Assembly: GCA_012728775.1 (NCBI GenBank)
Contig: JAAYEN010000151.1
Location: 1-7,053 of the forward strand
DNA: 7,053 nt
Direction of reading: 5' to 3'
DNA from: Tissierellia bacterium
GTDB lineage: Bacteria > Bacillota_A > Clostridia > Tissierellales > Peptoniphilaceae
Part shown: one piece after another, positions 5,649 through 7,053 of the stretch
How positions within the stretch are numbered: the stretch's first letter is position 1
How the letters are laid out: each line of letters begins with the position of its first letter
Made by a program: the position numbers and the translations under genes
Notes under the pieces: model-generated
Database searches by the model: none
The model's input: only the letters and a program-made list of their open reading frames with translations
What the model was told of the DNA's origin: nothing

Positions 5649-6466
5649 ATTTTCTTCCTTTCAGAAAACTTACGTGCGTTTCCTTTTTCTTGTTGATATA
5701 TATATAACTCTTTTATATTACCTCTATTGGCAAGGGAAAAAGCCTGTTTGGCTATTTCATAATTATGTCTTGGGTTAGTTGTAGAGTATATATTAACAAT
5801 GGCTTTTTCAGGTAATGCTCTAGCTTCTTTACAGATTTCTTTCACAAATTTAATATTATAAATTCTAGAAACATCATCTTTTCTATCATGCTTTATTATT
5901 ATAGTTCGTAAGGGTTTCTTAAGTTCAGGAATTTGATTTTTGGTTATGGGGTAAGTATCTTCTAAAATTAAATTAATCTCATTAGCATTTTCTGCATCCT
6001 TATTATCATATTTAACTACGACATTCATATCCTTTTCTGGGAAACTTTCCTCAGGAATTGGATATTTTTCAAATGTTCCTCGTATTACAAGTTTGTATTG
6101 CATTGCAATTGGAACTAATATTAAGTTACAACTATTATATCCAAGAATTTTAGAGCAAAACCAAAACCAAATATATGGATAATCGTGATAAATGTTTCCG
6201 TTAAATAAAATTTTATCCTCATTGCTTTTACGAATAAATTTAAACAAGACAATTATTGCTAATAATATTCCCATTGTCCAGTTTCCAGATTGCATAAGAT
6301 AATAGTATTTAGCAGTAGAAAAATCGGGACTTTGACCTCCAAATAACGTTCTTATTATCTCAGATAAATTTACGTGTTTAGGAAATAAAAAACAGATTAC
6401 AAGCAATATTATTTGAAATATTGCCCTTCCATTATCTATTATTTTACCGATAAACTTTTTTATCAA
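5627..6466 (-). CDS. Two-membrane-segment protein with an unrecognised cytosolic domain, partner of the JAB protease
   Basis: This protein has 279 residues. A hydrophobic segment at about 15-29 (AIFQIILLVICFLF) and another at about 63-78 (WTMGILLAIIVLFKFI) look membrane-spanning, and an aromatic stretch at about 96-122 may lie in or on the membrane. The remaining 150 or so residues are soluble. The last 90 alternate predicted strands and helices (TIIIKHDR, IVNIYSTTNPRHN, IKELYIYQQE), vaguely like half of a SAVED/CARF-type sensor fold, which I cannot confirm. The start is TTG at 6466, with AAGGA 11 nt upstream inside the JAB gene. Starting later would delete the first membrane segment. It overlaps the JAB gene end by 23 bp, so the two are coupled. 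By analogy with two-segment effectors in CBASS-like systems it could be a membrane-disrupting effector, but that is inference. Confidence 0.75.
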   Translation of the reverse strand: MIKKFIGKIIDNGRAIFQIILLVICFLFPKHVNLSEIIRTLFGGQSPDFSTAKYYYLMQSGNWTMGILLAIIVLFKFIRKSNEDKILFNGNIYHDYPYIWFWFCSKILGYNSCNLILVPIAMQYKLVIRGTFEKYPIPEESFPEKDMNVVVKYDNKDAENANEINLILEDTYPITKNQIPELKKPLRTIIIKHDRKDDVSRIYNIKFVKEICKEARALPEKAIVNIYSTTNPRHNYEIAKQAFSLANRGNIKELYIYQQEKGNARKFSERKKIYRFFEE

Positions 6467-6953
6467 AATCCATCACGTCCTTCCAATATATTGTTTTAAT
6501 TAAATCAGGATTCTTTAATAATTTCCCAAATCTCCAAATTCTTATTGCTTTACAACCAACTATAATATGAAAATGCTCTATATTTCCTGGTGATTCTTTC
6601 ATTATTTTCCTCCAGTTTTTCAAGTCTAATCTGGAGTAATCAGGCAAATCTTCATTATGGGTATGCCATTCCCCAATATAACAATATATTTCATTGCTTG
6701 AATTAAAGACCTCATTAAATATATCAATGTGTTTTTTATCTTTTCTAATAAATCTATTATATCTACGTTTATCGCTTGCATAAGGCTCAGTAATATATCT
6801 AATAATAATATTATCATCTGATATATTTTCTTTGCCTATTAAAATACCGCCTGCTTCTAAGGATCCAGTCCCTAGCTGGATATACTTTCTCATCACTTGA
6901 AAAACAGAAGAACAAATCTTTATCTCTATATTATTTGAATTTATTTTCAACAT
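6444..6953 (-). CDS. JAB/JAMM-domain (Prok-JAB) metalloprotease
   Basis: This is a zinc isopeptidase or peptidase of the Mov34/MPN/PAD-1 superfamily, 169 residues from the ATG at 6953. The full JAMM motif is present: the catalytic Glu in LEAGGILIG (Glu33), then GEWHTH with His97 and His99, seven residues, Ser107, two residues and Asp110 (EWHTHNEDLPDYSRLD). Nothing essential is missing. Family members cleave after the C-terminal Gly of ubiquitin-like proteins, either maturing them or removing them from targets. The ATG at 6953 overlaps the upstream stop as ATGTTGA and is preceded by a weak GGTGG. A GTG at 6965 in frame lacks a ribosome site. Both junctions overlap, which puts it in a tight operon with the upstream gene and the membrane protein. 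A role in a ubiquitin-like defence system is likely but not proven, because partner genes are off the edge. Confidence 0.9.
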   Translation of the reverse strand: MLKINSNNIEIKICSSVFQVMRKYIQLGTGSLEAGGILIGKENISDDNIIIRYITEPYASDKRRYNRFIRKDKKHIDIFNEVFNSSNEIYCYIGEWHTHNEDLPDYSRLDLKNWRKIMKESPGNIEHFHIIVGCKAIRIWRFGKLLKNPDLIKTIYWKDVMDFDKKVYR

Positions 6954-7053
6954 TTGCCACCACACACATTACAAGAAATATTTTTAAATTCATTGCCTTT
7001 TATTGTAGAAATTTTATCTTTTTGATTATTATAGTTATCTGATAAAATAAAGC
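6947..7053 (-). CDS. C-terminal end of an upstream gene with a Cys-rich Gly-Gly tail; cut by right window edge
   Basis: A minus frame is open from the window edge to TGA at 6947-6949 (34 codons visible). It ends NISCNVCGGKC. Three Cys residues in a C-x-x-C-G-G-K-C arrangement resemble the zinc-binding knuckle near the end of ThiF/MoeB-type E1-like enzymes. Alternatively, the Gly-Gly two residues before the end could be the tail of a ubiquitin-like protein awaiting trimming by the JAB protease encoded next. The stop overlaps the JAB start (ATGTTGA), showing an operon. Upstream of residue -11 the visible part is polar and uninformative. The family is not established; that a coding tail is here is fairly secure. 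Confidence 0.6.
   Translation of the reverse strand, partial: FILSDNYNNQKDKISTIKGNEFKNISCNVCGGKC

Noticed and set aside
6626..6817. Minus-strand 63-codon frame inside the JAB gene
   Set aside because: It is an alternative frame over the JAMM motif region of an intact protease gene.
1..7053. CRISPR array, tRNA or rRNA genes
   Set aside because: No regularly spaced direct repeats, cloverleaf-like segments or rRNA-like GC-rich conserved stretches were seen on either strand by eye.

Overview
The window reads as a patch of accessory DNA from a low-GC Gram-positive bacterium, probably an anaerobic Clostridia-type Bacillota. The evidence is the AT-rich sequence, strong AGGAGG-type ribosome sites, a DUF1413-type small protein, and a MobC plus MOB-P relaxase pair typical of integrative or mobilizable elements of that group. 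I cannot place it to genus.

Layout. Positions 1-1396 (minus) hold the N-terminal 465 codons of a GHKL/Hsp90-like (sacsin-type) ATPase that runs off the left edge. Its start codon overlaps the last codons of an upstream cistron. Only about 39 codons of that cistron survive, because an IS3-family insertion sequence (1493-2730, minus) abuts it. The IS has 16-bp imperfect terminal repeats, orfA and orfB, an A6G frameshift heptamer and an intact DDE triad, but no visible target duplication. After an AT-rich gap comes a DUF1413-like gene (3002-3229, minus) with a good promoter. Then follow a candidate oriT and regulatory region (about 3360-3580) and the plus-strand mobilization operon mobC-mobA (3608-5306). 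The relaxase stop overlaps the start of a broken remnant with an L7/L12 C-terminal-domain signature. A small membrane protein (5463-5648, plus) closes the plus-strand block.

The right end is a minus-strand operon with overlapping genes. In transcription order it contains the last 34 codons of an unseen gene ending in a Cys-rich Gly-Gly tail, a JAB/JAMM metalloprotease with all metal and catalytic residues, and a 279-residue protein with two N-terminal membrane segments and an unrecognised cytosolic domain. JAB proteases in such compact bacterial operons often accompany E1/E2-like or ubiquitin-like proteins in antiviral systems (type II CBASS, Bil and related operons). The same may be true here, but the defining upstream genes lie outside the window.

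Overall view: two incomplete gene sets that look like defence modules (an ATPase module damaged by the IS, and a JAB plus membrane-protein module that looks intact) flank a mobilization cassette with no integrase, replication or transfer-channel genes in view. The relaxase and MobC would act on the nearby oriT-like DNA. The two minus-strand modules would be cargo or neighbours of that element.
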